64,000 nucleotides of DNA from Phorcus lineatus (Eukaryota > Mollusca > Gastropoda > Trochida > Trochidae). Every line of letters begins with the position of its first letter. The first letter of the stretch is position 1. Positions 39,358 through 51,127 of the stretch are shown in pieces. The stretch covers positions 24,155,645 through 24,219,644 of the forward strand of contig OV121088.1 of NCBI GenBank assembly GCA_921293015.1, read 5' to 3'. The translations under genes and the position numbers were made by a program. Below the pieces are notes generated by a model. It made no database searches. It was not told the origin of the DNA and saw only the letters and a program-made list of their open reading frames with translations.

Positions 39358-39903
39358 ATTTACCTCCGTGAAAGTATTGGTAAGAGGATGACTGAACATA
39401 AATAATGGCATAAAGTCATTTTTACAATAAATGTTAGCTGTTGCATTTTGAGTCCAACAAGGTCACAGCATAGCAATTGCTGAGATGCAGCAATTTCAGG
39501 CTTACAATGCCTAATTTCCCATCAGTGAAGCATATGATAGAGGGTATTTGGGTCTAGAGATCCAGCTTAATATCCCCTATATCCTATCGAAATAGCTGCC
39601 CAGAATATAGCATAGTCCACGCTATGGGTCTACTTCATTGATCCACTTTAAGTAATTACATCCGGAAAACTCTCCATAATCCAGGGAATTCTCTTTGGGT
39701 CATGTTTACCATGAAAGTGTAAATAGAATTTGTCCCTAAACTGTTTCAAATGTATTTACAGCATGTTTTAGTGACACATGTTATTTTCTAACCCATTAGG
39801 TCAATACACAGGCAGGTGGAATTGACATGTCTTGTTAATTTCATAGGCTCTTATACCTTATGAAGGATGACGTCTTCATTCATCCAGATTTTCAAAAATT
39901 TAA

Positions 39904-40185
39904 AGGCACTGTAGTCCATTTGGAATTTTTTTCTCCTCAAATTTTACGCATTAAATATTAGTTTTTGCATTACATATTCTGTTCAGGAATTAAAACATCT
40001 CATTGCTAGATTATATTCAAAGAAAAAAGCTTTCATATCAAGTGAAAATTGCAAGCAGCCTTATTTATCTGATCATTTTAATCATTTGAGTTAGGGAAAT
40101 GCATTCGTGTAGCTCTACCAAATTTTATACATTCATTTCCAAATCCTTGCAATCTTACATATTCTTATAGTTAATAGCAGTGCCT
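39904..40185. mobile_element. TTAA-flanked MITE, second family (282 bp)
   Basis: The ends AGGCACTG and CAGTGCCT are inverted and TTAA lies outside each (39900-39903 and 40186-40189). The short inverted end plus TTAA suggests a piggyBac-type non-autonomous element. The interior is AT-rich with no frame. Confidence 0.65.
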
Positions 40186-40189
40186 TTAA

Positions 40190-43050
40190 CATGCCTTTTC
40201 TGACTATTTTCACTTTATTCATCATTGATACAGTCATATCTTGATATCTTTTTTATCACACAACTAATGCTGCAACTAGGTGTAACTAAGCTGAAGTGCT
40301 ACAAGGTGTACCAGGTTGATATGGACTGTAAAAACCCAAGAAATAATTAAAATAAATTATGAATTAATGTAAGAATAACAACATCTCATTTAAAAAAGAA
40401 AAGATATGGATTTGGTTGCTGAAGCATTTGGACAAGCCCAAACTGGCAATGCAGTTTCAAAATTATTGATATGACTTAACTTAATCATACTTGATATTAA
40501 ACAAATGTTACTTGAAATCAATTTAATTCAGCCAATTTTGTTGAGTTTGGTGAACGAATTTTTTAAATTGAAATTGATATTATAATTGACACTGATTAAG
40601 TGTAAACTTAATTAAAATTGATTTCAATGCAAAACATGCTGATGTCCAATTCCATTACACAGAGGTGTTTAAAATTAAAAAAAATTCTAAATCTATTGTG
40701 AAAAAATCATATTTATAATCAACAGTGACATAGTTTAAACCCCAAAGCGTTACAAAGATATTGACATAAATTGTCATGGTTAAATCCAGAGGGTCACTTC
40801 AAATTTAGAATTGACACTTGATGACAGCCTTGAGTGACATTACTATGTTATTTCTAACCATACAGCTTTAAAATGACACTTTATAAACCATAAGGGCCAT
40901 CATCTTTGTACAAGTGAAACTTGACAACCATTATTCAATCAGAACATTATTTGTATGATAGAATTGGGAATTGATTTCAACACTCTAAAAGCATTATTAA
41001 GACAATTCCTGATGTTCTGAAACAGTGAGATACAAAAGCATTTATAGCTTAATTTTACAATACATCTTTCTTTTCTCATAGGTCTCAATACTTTCATTCT
41101 ATGACCTTGTAATCATGTATGTTCAGAGATTTTGTCATAAAATTATTATAATCGATGATCATATATTTGACCATTTCCTCTTCTGAAACTTTGAGATACA
41201 GAACTTGAATAATACTATTTTTTTCATTAGTCACATAGTATCTTTCTGTGAACTTGTCAAAAATAATAAAGATTATCATAAATTTGCTTTTTGTTGTCAA
41301 AAGGCAAATGAAAAGTGTGCAATTCTAAATTTTCGTTTCCACTCCTGCTGTGGTTTTTGAGCGACACAGGATAAGTGGACTGTAGTCTATCAGTGCATTG
41401 CATTATGGCGTGAGGGGACCCTGTAGGGACGTCTAGATACAGTTATCACCTGATGGTGACTCGTAAACCCGGCTTTATATGTAGTGGATGGCCAGGTTAC
41501 AGTACCCAGGAGCTTCAGGTCATTTTGTCTATACGTATCATTGTGTGTATACTATAGAAATAGAGTAACCTCAACCATATTGAGTTTAAAATATTAACGT
41601 TTCGCTTGGAACAATTATTGTTGAATTATAAGGCTAAAGGCCAAGTTTGTTGGAAAAAATTGTGTGTTTTTTTACTTTTTTTTCTTGTTTGAGTTATAAC
41701 CACCAACATAAATGACAATAAGTGGTTTAGATTCTACCAGAATACTCATTAAGGGCCTGTCAATGACATCATCCTGCACGAGAAGCGTGACGTCACTACC
41801 CACTTTATACCTTTTATATCAGAGTACTACATATGTTTTATATTTACTGAAATGAGGATAAAAGCATTACATTTCCCAGTCAGTTTTCACTCTTTAACTG
41901 CCTTCATTCAAGAGTAGACGTTTCTTAACAAATTAATTGCCTTAGATAAGCCACTCAGGATGGCCTAGCAATAAAAATTCTAAAATTTTCCTGTTTTGAT
42001 TGTTTTTGAAATTGTGATTTACATATACACTTGGAATAAAGTATTGCAGCATTCTTCACTTTTCTCAAACCATCCTGAACACATTAAGGTTTCCAAGTTA
42101 TATGCAGGGTTCTTCTGGAAAATGCATTACCAGAAAGATATGGAACTAATGGCCTCACAAACAGCTCTATATCTTGTTCAGCAAAAGGAAGGCCATTTTG
42201 TGGCAACTGTTTGTGCTCATTCGGGTTACAGCAGATACCGACTTTCTCTCTTGATCTCAGACATCAATCTTAGTCAATCAATGTTGATATCAACTCTACT
42301 AAATGCAAGTTATTGTTACCAAAACTTTTTTGTGAATGAATTTTTAGTGTTTTCCAAGCGATAATTATGTCAATAATTGATCATAAATTTATCTGGTTAA
42401 CTGAAAATTGCGGTTACTTTTATTGTAAGCGATCATTTAACCTTTAACAAACACTTCAGTATGAATAAGTTACATATCAATTGAATATCACTAGTTTTAT
42501 AACGAGAGTTAATAAAAAGTAGGTGGTGCAATATTTTATTCCAAGTGTATATGAGATACATGTATAGTAATCACAGATTTAAGGAACATCTCAATATTCA
42601 ATATCAAATCATCATATGGATCATTACATAAACTTATAAACTTAACTTATTCATTTGAGTATATATAAGACCTTTTGGTTTCAAAAAACCCAAAAGAAGT
42701 TGATAATAAAGTCCATAAAGGCTTTTCCCTTAAATGTCTGTAATAACTCATGTCACGTCACATTATCTCCTTGATAAAATATCCAAGACATGTAGTGTCA
42801 TATTTCTTTCATCCAAATATCAGTAATAACACTTCAAAGCTATCAATTCCTTGGTGGAATAAACCGTAGCATTGAGCTGCTTATCAATGTTAACTCCCAA
42901 AGCCTAAGACACAATTTTTATACTGGAGATATGATTACTGCTGCTGTAATGAGATTACAAATGGTTTGGTACACCTAAATATGGAAATCAACAAAGATTG
43001 AGTGTACCAAGAGAATAAATGGTTTTATAGAAAGATCGCCACTGTCAATG
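40190..43050. other. Unassigned DNA
   Basis: The longest single frame of the window (41996-42364, 122 codons, +) lies here. It has no recognisable domain, and its length is not remarkable for 64 kb scanned in six frames. A CpG-containing stretch at 41340-41530 and a TGACGTCA at 41788-41795 stand out by composition and may be an unrecognised element. Confidence 0.35.
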
Positions 43051-43056
43051 ACAGAT

Positions 43057-43128
43057 GCATGTAGCTCAGTTGGTAGAGCATCTGATCATCACCTAAAAGG
43101 TTCGGGTTTGATTCCTTGTTGTTTATCA
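43057..43128 (+). pseudogene. tRNA-like sequence, probably a SINE head or tRNA pseudogene
   Basis: GCATGTAGCTCAGTTGGTAG matches the acceptor/D-arm and A box of a tRNA, and GGTTCGGGTTTGATTCC resembles a T arm with B box. The acceptor stem does not pair, the anticodon stem (TCTGA against CTAAA) is mismatched, and position 33 is C rather than T. A functional tRNA is unlikely. Confidence 0.6.
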
Positions 43129-44167
43129 AAAGATGTCAGAGGATGATATTTGTTGCTCATTGTTTCTCTCCTTGACAAGAGGGTATATAATGATTGGAAT
43201 CTCTTAATATACTTATCATATATATCAAGATAATACATAATTTGGCAAAACCAATGTTTATAGGGGAAATTTTGAAATGATAAAATTTTAAAAAATTTTG
43301 TTACTGCCCCTTTAAACTTGGTGAATAATGAATATGAATACAAACAGATTTTTCTTAAAACCTGCAGCTTTCATATATGTTTTTCTTTCAAAATGTTTTT
43401 AACAATCTAGTGTTTGAACATTCTGAAATGAAATTTAGATATTGTTTGGCACAAATATACAAATATATAAAAGTGATAAGAATATTTATTATGCCATTAT
43501 TTTTTATCATTTTGGATGAATTTTTTTATATGTAATTGTCACACAGATATAAAAACACAATGATTATGAATACAAACCAGAAATATCTGTTTTATTTCTT
43601 CTAAGGAAAAACATAGTAAAAATTCTATTATAATTGGGTGATCTTTAAGGATATTCTAAATGTTTTTTCAGTACATTACCACTTTCATTTTCAAACAAAT
43701 TAACAACAACGATGATATCATAGATGAAGAACCAAAGAAAATATTTTGTAAAATCTTATATTTATAAAACTTATTACAATTCACTACATTTTCCACTTAG
43801 TCCTATTTATATGATTGTTTCCATTTTCGCAAGGATCAAGGATCAATTAATATAACCTAAATGATGATCTTTGAAAAATCCTTACAACTTAAAAATCAAA
43901 CATTACAAAATGTTACATCATTGATAACAAGAATCTCAGGTACAAGATCAATATACCACTGGAAGTGTGAAAATGAGTCAATAAAATTATTCCTTAACTC
44001 ATTACCATTGACTGAAACATCCAAATAGATAATCCTTAGTTCTGTTCACACCGGAAAAAATCCATGGGTGTGCAAATATAATCAATTTGCAATACATTTA
44101 TTTCTGCTCATGACAAAATCAAGTAGTCAACCTAACCAACCTGCTGCTGCATTCATTGCCGGATTCA

Positions 44168-44290
44168 AGGCCTGTGGTTTTATTAGGCCAATTACTCTGG
44201 GACAGGAAAACAGGGACATCGCTAAAGGAAGCGCCGAGAGTCTGCACAGTGACAAACGAGTCTGTAGTGTGCATTTGGGAAATGTTCCTA
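44168..44290 (+). repeat. Direct repeat of about 115 bp, copy 1
   Basis: The sequence GCCTGTGGTTTTATTAGGCC through GACAGGAAAACAGGGACAT to GTGCATTTGGGAA recurs at 44845-44965 with about 85% identity by eye. No tRNA-like head or inverted end was seen. Frames through it are not conserved between the copies. Confidence 0.7.
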
Positions 44291-44844
44291 TTAATCTACA
44301 TGACTTCCTGTCGCCTTCTGTTGTGCTTTACGTACTTCAAGGGGTAAAACATTGTGGGAGGCATATTTACGCAGAGACAATTTACATGATAATCTTGTGA
44401 TTTTATAACTAGTATTGTTTCCTTGAAAACTGTTAAGCTGAACTTATAAAAAAAAAACTATATTAATTGATAGATGATTTTAAAGATTTGAAATTTTTTT
44501 TTTTCAGGTTAACTTGATTTACAGATATATAGAAACATATACATTTTTTAAAATTTAATTATTTTTAAACATATATGAAATGAAGAGATGTTTTATAAAT
44601 TTTCTCAAAATCATAGCTTCAAAATCTGTAACTCAAATATCATTGTTACATTTTGCCATTGAAAATCTTTCAAAATGCAGCACCAGTAGATCATTAGTAA
44701 ATTAAGAATAAGATAGTGTACAAATAAAAACAAAAATGTTATCTGACATACACAAACTCTCCAACCTTTAACTGCACACAAAATTAGTTTTGTTAATACT
44801 TTTTTTGCATGTAATTTTCTATAAGCAGGAACCATCCTCACAAA

Positions 44845-44965
44845 TGAGCCTGTGGTTTTATTAGGCCAATTACTCAGTAACAGGAAAACAGGGACATTGC
44901 TAACCATGATGCCCCAAGAGCATACAGTGACAAATTAGTCTATACTGTGCATTTGGGAAGTGCTT
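44845..44965 (+). repeat. Direct repeat of about 115 bp, copy 2
   Basis: This is the second copy of the repeat at 44168-44290, in the same orientation and about 680 bases downstream. It carries a few base changes and short indels. Confidence 0.7.
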
Positions 44966-45385
44966 TTTCCCATGTTCAAGAGATACTTAACTCAACCCTA
45001 TACTTATAACCATTCCGTGTGGTTATTTACAATAATCACATGTGTGTTTAATGTTTACATAAAATGGGAAAAATATATTTTGAGGCTTGCCTGGATATTT
45101 CTAGAGCTTATTTAAAGAGACTGACGTTTCTGTACTTTTTTGCTGACATCCTTGATATCTATAAAGCTATTCCTTTGATAAACAGAAAAAAAATTTCGAA
45201 GCGAGCAGAAACAAGACTACAGGTACATACACACACCTACAAAACTGCTGGGGTTCCTTCATCAGACAAATAAGATACATTACAGAATATGCTCTTTGAA
45301 TGGTATAATATACATCTTACATACAGAAAACAGACCCTGACAAGATTCCACTGACACTCATTTTATGAACATTTAGAAGATAAAT

Positions 45386-45520
45386 AGTTGCGTTTGTAAA
45401 ATTAAAAAATTAAAAAATTAAAATTTAGTTTAAAACCGACGGCGTTAGCCGGAGGTTTTAAACGCTTAAATTTGAGGGTGTTGAATAACAATGAATCCTG
45501 GAAATTTTACAAACGCAACT
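45386..45520. mobile_element. Hairpin element with perfect 18-base inverted ends
   Basis: AGTTGCGTTTGTAAAATT (45386-45403) and its exact reverse complement (45503-45520) enclose 99 bases. The interior has a further short inverted repeat built on AAAACC and GGTTTT around CGACGGCGTTAGCCGGAG. It is a candidate MITE within the minisatellite insertion. Confidence 0.7.
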
Positions 45521-45530
45521 TTTTATCGAT

Positions 45531-46262
45531 ATTGTAACATGACCGTTAGTTATTAGAAGTTCAAGAGCGAACTCTGTTTTGGCGTACTTATTTCTGTGTG
45601 GAAATTAGGACTTTGTAACTGTTTTATTTCTGTAAGAGATATGATAAGGTCTAACTAATGTGAATTCCCGGCATAATTTACATTACATATATGGTTGTGA
45701 TAATAGCACATCGTTGCATTCGTAACAGCGAGATCTTCCAACATATTTGTTTAAGTTGAAATCGAAATCAACAATTATAAAGCTCGTAGAAAAATATCGT
45801 AAAACCCCAAGTACAAAAGTCTTAAACAAGCCGGCCCACTGCAACCATTGTGACAGCGACGCAAACATTGTGACGTCAAAACGGTTGCCTTTGTGACGTC
45901 ATACCATGTGAACGGCATTCGAAAGAAGGAGGCCGCATGAAACTTTGCAGCAAACTTGGACTAAGCAAGGCAGTTGAAAAATTTTTCGTTCTTCTAAAAA
46001 AAATCATATTAAAGTGTATTTGTGATATCTACCGGTAGCCACAATATAGAAAAGGACAACGACAACTGTCAAATCGGAGTACAGCCCAAATTTTCTAAGA
46101 AACTGGAAAATTAAAACTTGAGTCGGCCGCCACTAGTGAACATGTATCAATTTGCGGTGATTCGCCTTTGCAAATTTGCAGGTATTCATTGTCATTCAAC
46201 ATAGGGTAATTTTTTAGAATCGACCAATCAGAATCGAGGATACAACGAAGTCATGTTACAAT
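45531..46262. mobile_element. Inverted-repeat-bounded element, about 732 bp
   Basis: ATTGTAACATGAC at 45531-45543 is matched by its exact reverse complement at 46250-46262, which ends directly at the resumption of the minisatellite. The interior is richer in CpG than its surroundings, holds two TGACGTCA palindromes (45871 and 45894) and lacks a transposase-sized frame. It is probably a non-autonomous DNA element. Confidence 0.55.
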
Positions 46263-46545
46263 TCAGAATATGCTCTATTGAATGGTATAATATACATCTA
46301 ACACACAAAGGACAGACCCTGACAAGATTCCACTGACACTGATTTCATGTACATTTCAGAATATTCTCTTTGAATGGTATAATATACATCTAACACACAG
46401 AAGATTGAACCTAATAAGACCCCACTAGACACTGATATCATGTACATTTCAGAATATGCTCTTTGAATGGTATAATATACATCTAACACACAGAAGACAG
46501 ACACTGAGAAGATTCCACTGACACTGATTTCCCTGAAGACTCTGC

Positions 46546-47635
46546 CAGACTTCATCATCTAACTGCTTCAAACCACTCAGTTCTAGAACACTTAATTAGT
46601 GTGACCGTTCTATTGTGCAAGTCGTCTTCAAATCTTGACCATTTTATTCCTGCAGGTCTATCTTGAAATCTAATCCTTTGTTCCTAAGGTTTCATTTGAT
46701 ATTTCTCTTTTAATGGCATATCCTGGTGATTAAGATTTTTAAAATAAAATCCAAACTTTGAGCTAATATTTTAATTGATTAACAAGAAATCATATCCATC
46801 AAATTCCAAATGTTTAAAAAAGAAATAGAACAGATGACAAAATTGTAGAACTCACACTGAACAAATATTTGTAAGACAAAAGTGATAATGTTCACATGTG
46901 CACATATAAAATATATGCCACTAATTATGACTAGAAATATAGACAAAAGGTGTAAAAGTCTGTCTTAATTTAATGGTAATTCCTGGATCATTTAAATGTA
47001 AATGTTTTTTTTATTCCTATCAAAAGGTCGTTGAGAATACAATTTTTAAAAAACAAAACAATTATGCTCAAAAGCTGGCAATCAAGAACAATAAAATTGA
47101 TTCTAGATTGTATCAACAAGAATGATGTCGAACAACTTTAAGAAAAGAATGACCTTTAAAAAGATGGTACTTTCTCCATTCTAATTCAAGCACCATGCAT
47201 GCAGTCCTCAAATTTGGCATATTCAAAATAATGTGAATTCAAAATAGCACAACCTTCTCAGAAAGTCACTATTTTTCAATTATATCAAGCACCAATCTTG
47301 TAATTAGACAAAAAAGCTTTGTGACTTTAATCTAAAGCAGAAAAGATTATTCTCTTGGCAACTCAGTCAAGAAACTAACTTGTAACTGAAGCCAATTTTG
47401 CTAAAATTACGTGCTGTGAATTCGAGAAAGCTAGCATTAAACTCATGGGGACCTAGTTTTAAAAAATAAAGAAGTTGTATTGTAAACATGGTCTAAGCAG
47501 CTAACATCATGTAAATTTGAAAATCGACCAATTTGTCAAATGAGACACATATATAGTTTTCACATAATCAATAGAGATGACAGGACCCTACTTATAAAAT
47601 ATTGATAGCGATATATTCAAATGCACTCATGAACA
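46546..47635. other. Unassigned AT-rich DNA upstream of the CXC-P2RX7_C gene
   Basis: No gene or repeat is recognised. The last part passes into the promoter region of the downstream gene. Confidence 0.35.
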
Positions 47636-47639
47636 TTAA

Positions 47640-47954
47640 ACGGCCAGTTCGATTACGTTTTCAGCGATAAGCTTATGCTGCTAACGAAGCTATTTTTAGA
47701 TACAGTGCGTCAGCAGTTAAGTAGATCTATAAATAGAATGAGAAAAGTCCCTTCCCATAATGCAACGCTGCATGTTTTCACAACATGGCGACAATCACGT
47801 TTGTGTCAGCGTGTCGAATGGGTCTGAGGGGTGATGCGGGGTACTTGGTCATGTGCCAGTGTCAAAAGAGAAGGGACATTGTGACATGTCCACGAATCAA
47901 TCAAAATGAACATATAAATACAGATGACCATGCGTTTTTTCCTCAATTTCGATC
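47640..47954 (+). promoter_or_regulatory. Promoter and 5' leader of the CXC-P2RX7_C gene
   Basis: The interval is more CpG-containing than the flanking DNA and holds a TATA-like CTATAAATAG at about 47729. About 45 bases further on is AACATGGCGAC, which matches the initiator-proximal YY1-type motif (AANATGGCG). That motif contains an upstream ATG at 47785 opening an 80-codon frame that runs past the main start codon to 48027 in a different frame. The main frame has an in-frame TGA at 47925-47927, so it cannot begin upstream without splicing. Confidence 0.5.
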
Positions 47955-50634
47955 ATGGCGAGCTGTCAGTGCAACAACACTTGTTCTCGGTCAGGAAAAC
48001 GTGGATCATGTCCTTGTAAGCAGATGAAGAGATATTGCAGCGATCTATGTCAGTGTGGTCATTTACTTCCGTGTACAAACCGCGAAGATCAACCGATTGA
48101 CGGCGACCTGTCCTTTGCGGAGGTAAGTGCGGCGAGTCTTTCTTCCAGAAAACATTACCTTGTTCACAAGAATCATAATATAATTATCTACTATGAAGGT
48201 GGTCCCTATTATCGTGGGTCTTATTGCGTCACATGTATATTTCCCTCTAAATGAGTACAATCTAAATATTGTTTCTTGTTTTTAAGCTCTGCACATATAT
48301 CCTTCCAAAATATGTTAATTAAACTTCTATCTATGGAAAATATAATTTTTGACATAAATATAAAAATTCTTATCTGTGTTATGTATTTTATCTGAAGTGT
48401 TCCTATTATCAAGGTAATTAATATATAATTAATAATTTATTCTCTGTAGATATAATCACCAATGTAAGATTATTATTTACAAACTGAATATAAATTGATT
48501 TGAAATAAGGATATTAAAAACAATATTTGCAAACCTGTAACAAAAAAATCCTAATAGAAATACTCCTCCTCGTAGTTTTACTGAGCAGCCATTTTTGATA
48601 AGTGATTTGAACACTATCTTAACAAAATGCTGTTCTTTAACAATAAAAGTACATATAAAATATTTGTTACATTGCTCGTGAAAAGTGAGATCCTTGTTTT
48701 CACATTTATTGTACCTATAAAATGAAAAGAGAATGTTGCAATCTATTTTGAGATCATTAGTAACCTATTTTGATATAACGAAAAGGTCATAATTTTAGGA
48801 TTTGGGTCTTATTTTCGAAATAAAAGTAATTCTTTATTCAACATCTTTGAAACCATCAATACATTTTCCTTTCATATTTTTCTGTTTGTTACCTATCAAA
48901 CTATTTAAATACAAAATAGAAAAACTCTCAGACAACATTTCGTGAAGACAGGATCGTTTTTTAATTAATTGCAAATGAAGTGAATGCTTCATGAAGGAAA
49001 ATGAAACTCAACATTTCAGATCACTAAAAATGTGAGAAAATATTACTCAAAATTAAAAAAAAAAGTTTTTGAATGCCTCAGTATTTAGTTTATTCATCTA
49101 TGATGTGCTTTGCAAATACAAATATTCCTTGAAGACTTTGGAGACTTGAATGAGTTTACCACGATAATAGGGTTACCACGATAACAGGGTCACTAGCCAT
49201 ACCCTTTATCAAGTCATATATGTGCTGATTCATAAATTATAGGCATACATTTGAAAAATGTATTAGTTCATTCCAATTATTATGACTTTGTATACGAAAC
49301 ATTACTATCACATAATGTAGAATATCAAAATATTTCATATTCGTAAATAGTTATTTTTATTATAAATATTCACTTCTTGCTTTGCTCTGGTATTCCGTTT
49401 GACATAAACTTTTTTATTATTTTTTTTTTTTCATTTTAGTTTGTGAGGAACCAAGAAGGAAACTATAGGCAGAGAAAGGTTTGTTTTTTCATGATACATG
49501 GTTATATTAATGTAATGTTATATCTTATATATTGCCCTATATATTTGATTTGGACAATAACATATAGCATATTGGCATATTTAAAAAGCATCTTCAACAG
49601 AATTAACCTAAATGAAGTTAAGATATATGTTTTCGTTAATAGTGACTATATCTAAAATTATGATCCTGTTTGCAGAGGTTTCTACCGCTGGATGTACCAG
49701 AGATTCCCACCAAAGTCCGCAAACAATCGAAAATACCAATTCCTTCTACCGCCTCCAAAATCAAGCCAGCGTCTTCAAAACTACCTGCACCTGCAAGATC
49801 TAAAGTCAAGTCTGCATCTGCATCAGCCAAGAAATCGGCCAAGACATCTTCCAAGCCTGCATCGGCCAAGACATCTGCCAAGCCTACATCTACCACCTCG
49901 GAACTAACACCTGAAAGCTTGTTGAAAGTCCAGGTAACCTATTATCAGTTTTAATTTCTCACATCTGTGAGTAGTAAGTTGCTTTCAATTGTTATATGTG
50001 TAAGTTTTAGGAATTAATTATCATGTACACATGTTATTGTATATGATATTTCTCAACAAAGACGAGTGTCAAATCAATTATCCCAGCTCATAATCAATTG
50101 TGACATCGAATTGATTAATGCAAACCTTGGTCAGTACATTACCATTACCAACATCTGATTCTTGAATTTTTTGTATTTATTTTGATATTACAATTGCAGA
50201 AGTACATTGACGGTTTGGACGAGGTAGCGAAAAGGGAGCTACTGACTAAGATGATCTTGCGGGATGACACAGCACTTCAGACAGCAGTATCAGCCTTTGA
50301 TGATCCGGATCCCCAGCCCCCTGCAGACCAAGCTCCAGTTAGGTGGTGTCATTGTGGGAATTGCAAGCCAATGCCCACAGAAGCCGAGAACAGGTGTTGT
50401 GTAAAGAGGGGAGGACAGTGTGTTACAACTAAAGAAAAGTTCAATCGTGTTGTTATGGATGAAGATGTTCTCGACGCAGCCGGAGCCTACAGGAACGATT
50501 TATATGCCTACGACCATGTGAGAAATAATCGTATGTTTCGACACACAGCATACAGACAATTCATCCTGATGACATACGGTGTTTTGCGTGCTGGACAAAG
50601 GAAAGTTGTCCCTTCATGCGTGGTTCGGCCGTGA
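47955..50634 (+). CDS. CXC-cluster and P2X7 ballast-domain (P2RX7_C) fusion protein, 299 aa, four exons
   Basis: Exons are 47955-48122, 49440-49478, 49676-49933 and 50200-50634, all joined in phase 0 with GT/AG borders (GAG/gtaagt, ttttag/T, AAG/gtttgt, gcag/A, CAG/gtaacc, gcag/A). Residues 1-45 form a cysteine cluster: Cys-x-Cys-x3-Cys-x8-Cys-Pro-Cys-x6-Cys-x3-Cys-x-Cys-x5-Cys-x-Asn-Arg. The part from CPC to NR follows the zinc-binding CXC pattern of EZH-type and CXC/tesmin proteins. Residues 70-155 are a Lys/Ser/Ala/Pro-rich basic linker. Residues 156-187 are probably helical. Residues 203-299 match P2RX7_C: WCHCGNC (204-210), CC (221-222), Cys229, NRMFRHTAYRQF (265-276) and VVPSC (291-295). 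It stops at VVRP, short of the family's usual IR..FP end. There are no membrane segments. A nuclear DNA-binding role is inferred from the CXC part only. Confidence 0.88.
48123..49439 (+). other. Intron 1 of the CXC-P2RX7_C gene
   Basis: The 1317-base intron opens GTAAGTG and ends in a long T run before TTTTAG. It contains no recognisable gene. A short repeat of CCACGATAATAGGG / CCACGATAACAGGG lies near 49160-49190. Confidence 0.75.
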
Positions 50635-51127
50635 ACTCGGCATAGATATCAATGACAGATCTGAAAATTAGAAATCATTAGGTGATCATTAGGTAATATA
50701 ATCATGTATGGCCATATATAGATTCATAAAAAATTAATTTCTGTCAAGGGCATAGAAACAGAATTTCTGTAATAAACATCTCCATGTTCATACTTTCTGT
50801 AAGGACCATAAACTAAATCATAAATTGGGAGGTAATTCAGAGGTAATTACTGAGATCTGTTGAAAATAATAAACTGAACAAAAGCAACAAAGCTCTGATA
50901 GTATCAATGAACGCTCTGACATCTAAACAAAACTCTGGTGTTGTGAACAAGGCCGAAGGCCCTGACATCATCAAACAATGCTTATATGACATAATTGATG
51001 GGAGTGAAATATATCCTCAGCAAATCTCAGATATTCATAACTGTTTAAAATTAATGTTATTGATATATGCTTGATATCAGGAAAGACCTCTCTAGCATCT
51101 ATATTGTATTTTATACCTTTGAAAATG

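Larger units (their letters stand above)
45283..46540. repeat. 93-bp minisatellite, four copies, split by an insertion
   Basis: Units starting CAGAATATGCTCTTTGAATG lie at 45283, 46264, 46357 and 46450. The last three are contiguous with a period of 93. An insertion of about 885 bases (45378-46263) separates unit one from the rest. Since 93 is a multiple of three, a repetitive frame (46298-46558, -) is open across units; it is a by-product and not a gene. Confidence 0.85.

Noticed and set aside
41996..42364. 122-codon + strand frame, the longest in the window
   Set aside because: No domain, no flanking splice signals in phase, and the length is within chance for six frames over 64 kb.
43057..43128. 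Functional tRNA gene
   Set aside because: The acceptor and anticodon stems do not pair and position 33 is not T; better read as a decayed SINE head or pseudogene.
46120..46145. GGCCGCCACTAGTG as cloning-vector contamination
   Set aside because: The match to polylinker sequence is short and the flanks are genomic and not vector-like.
46298..46558. Repetitive 86-codon - strand frame
   Set aside because: It is produced by the 93-bp minisatellite, whose period is a multiple of three.
50200..50634. A full P2X7 receptor gene
   Set aside because: There are no transmembrane segments or ATP-binding ectodomain in any exon; only the ballast domain is present.
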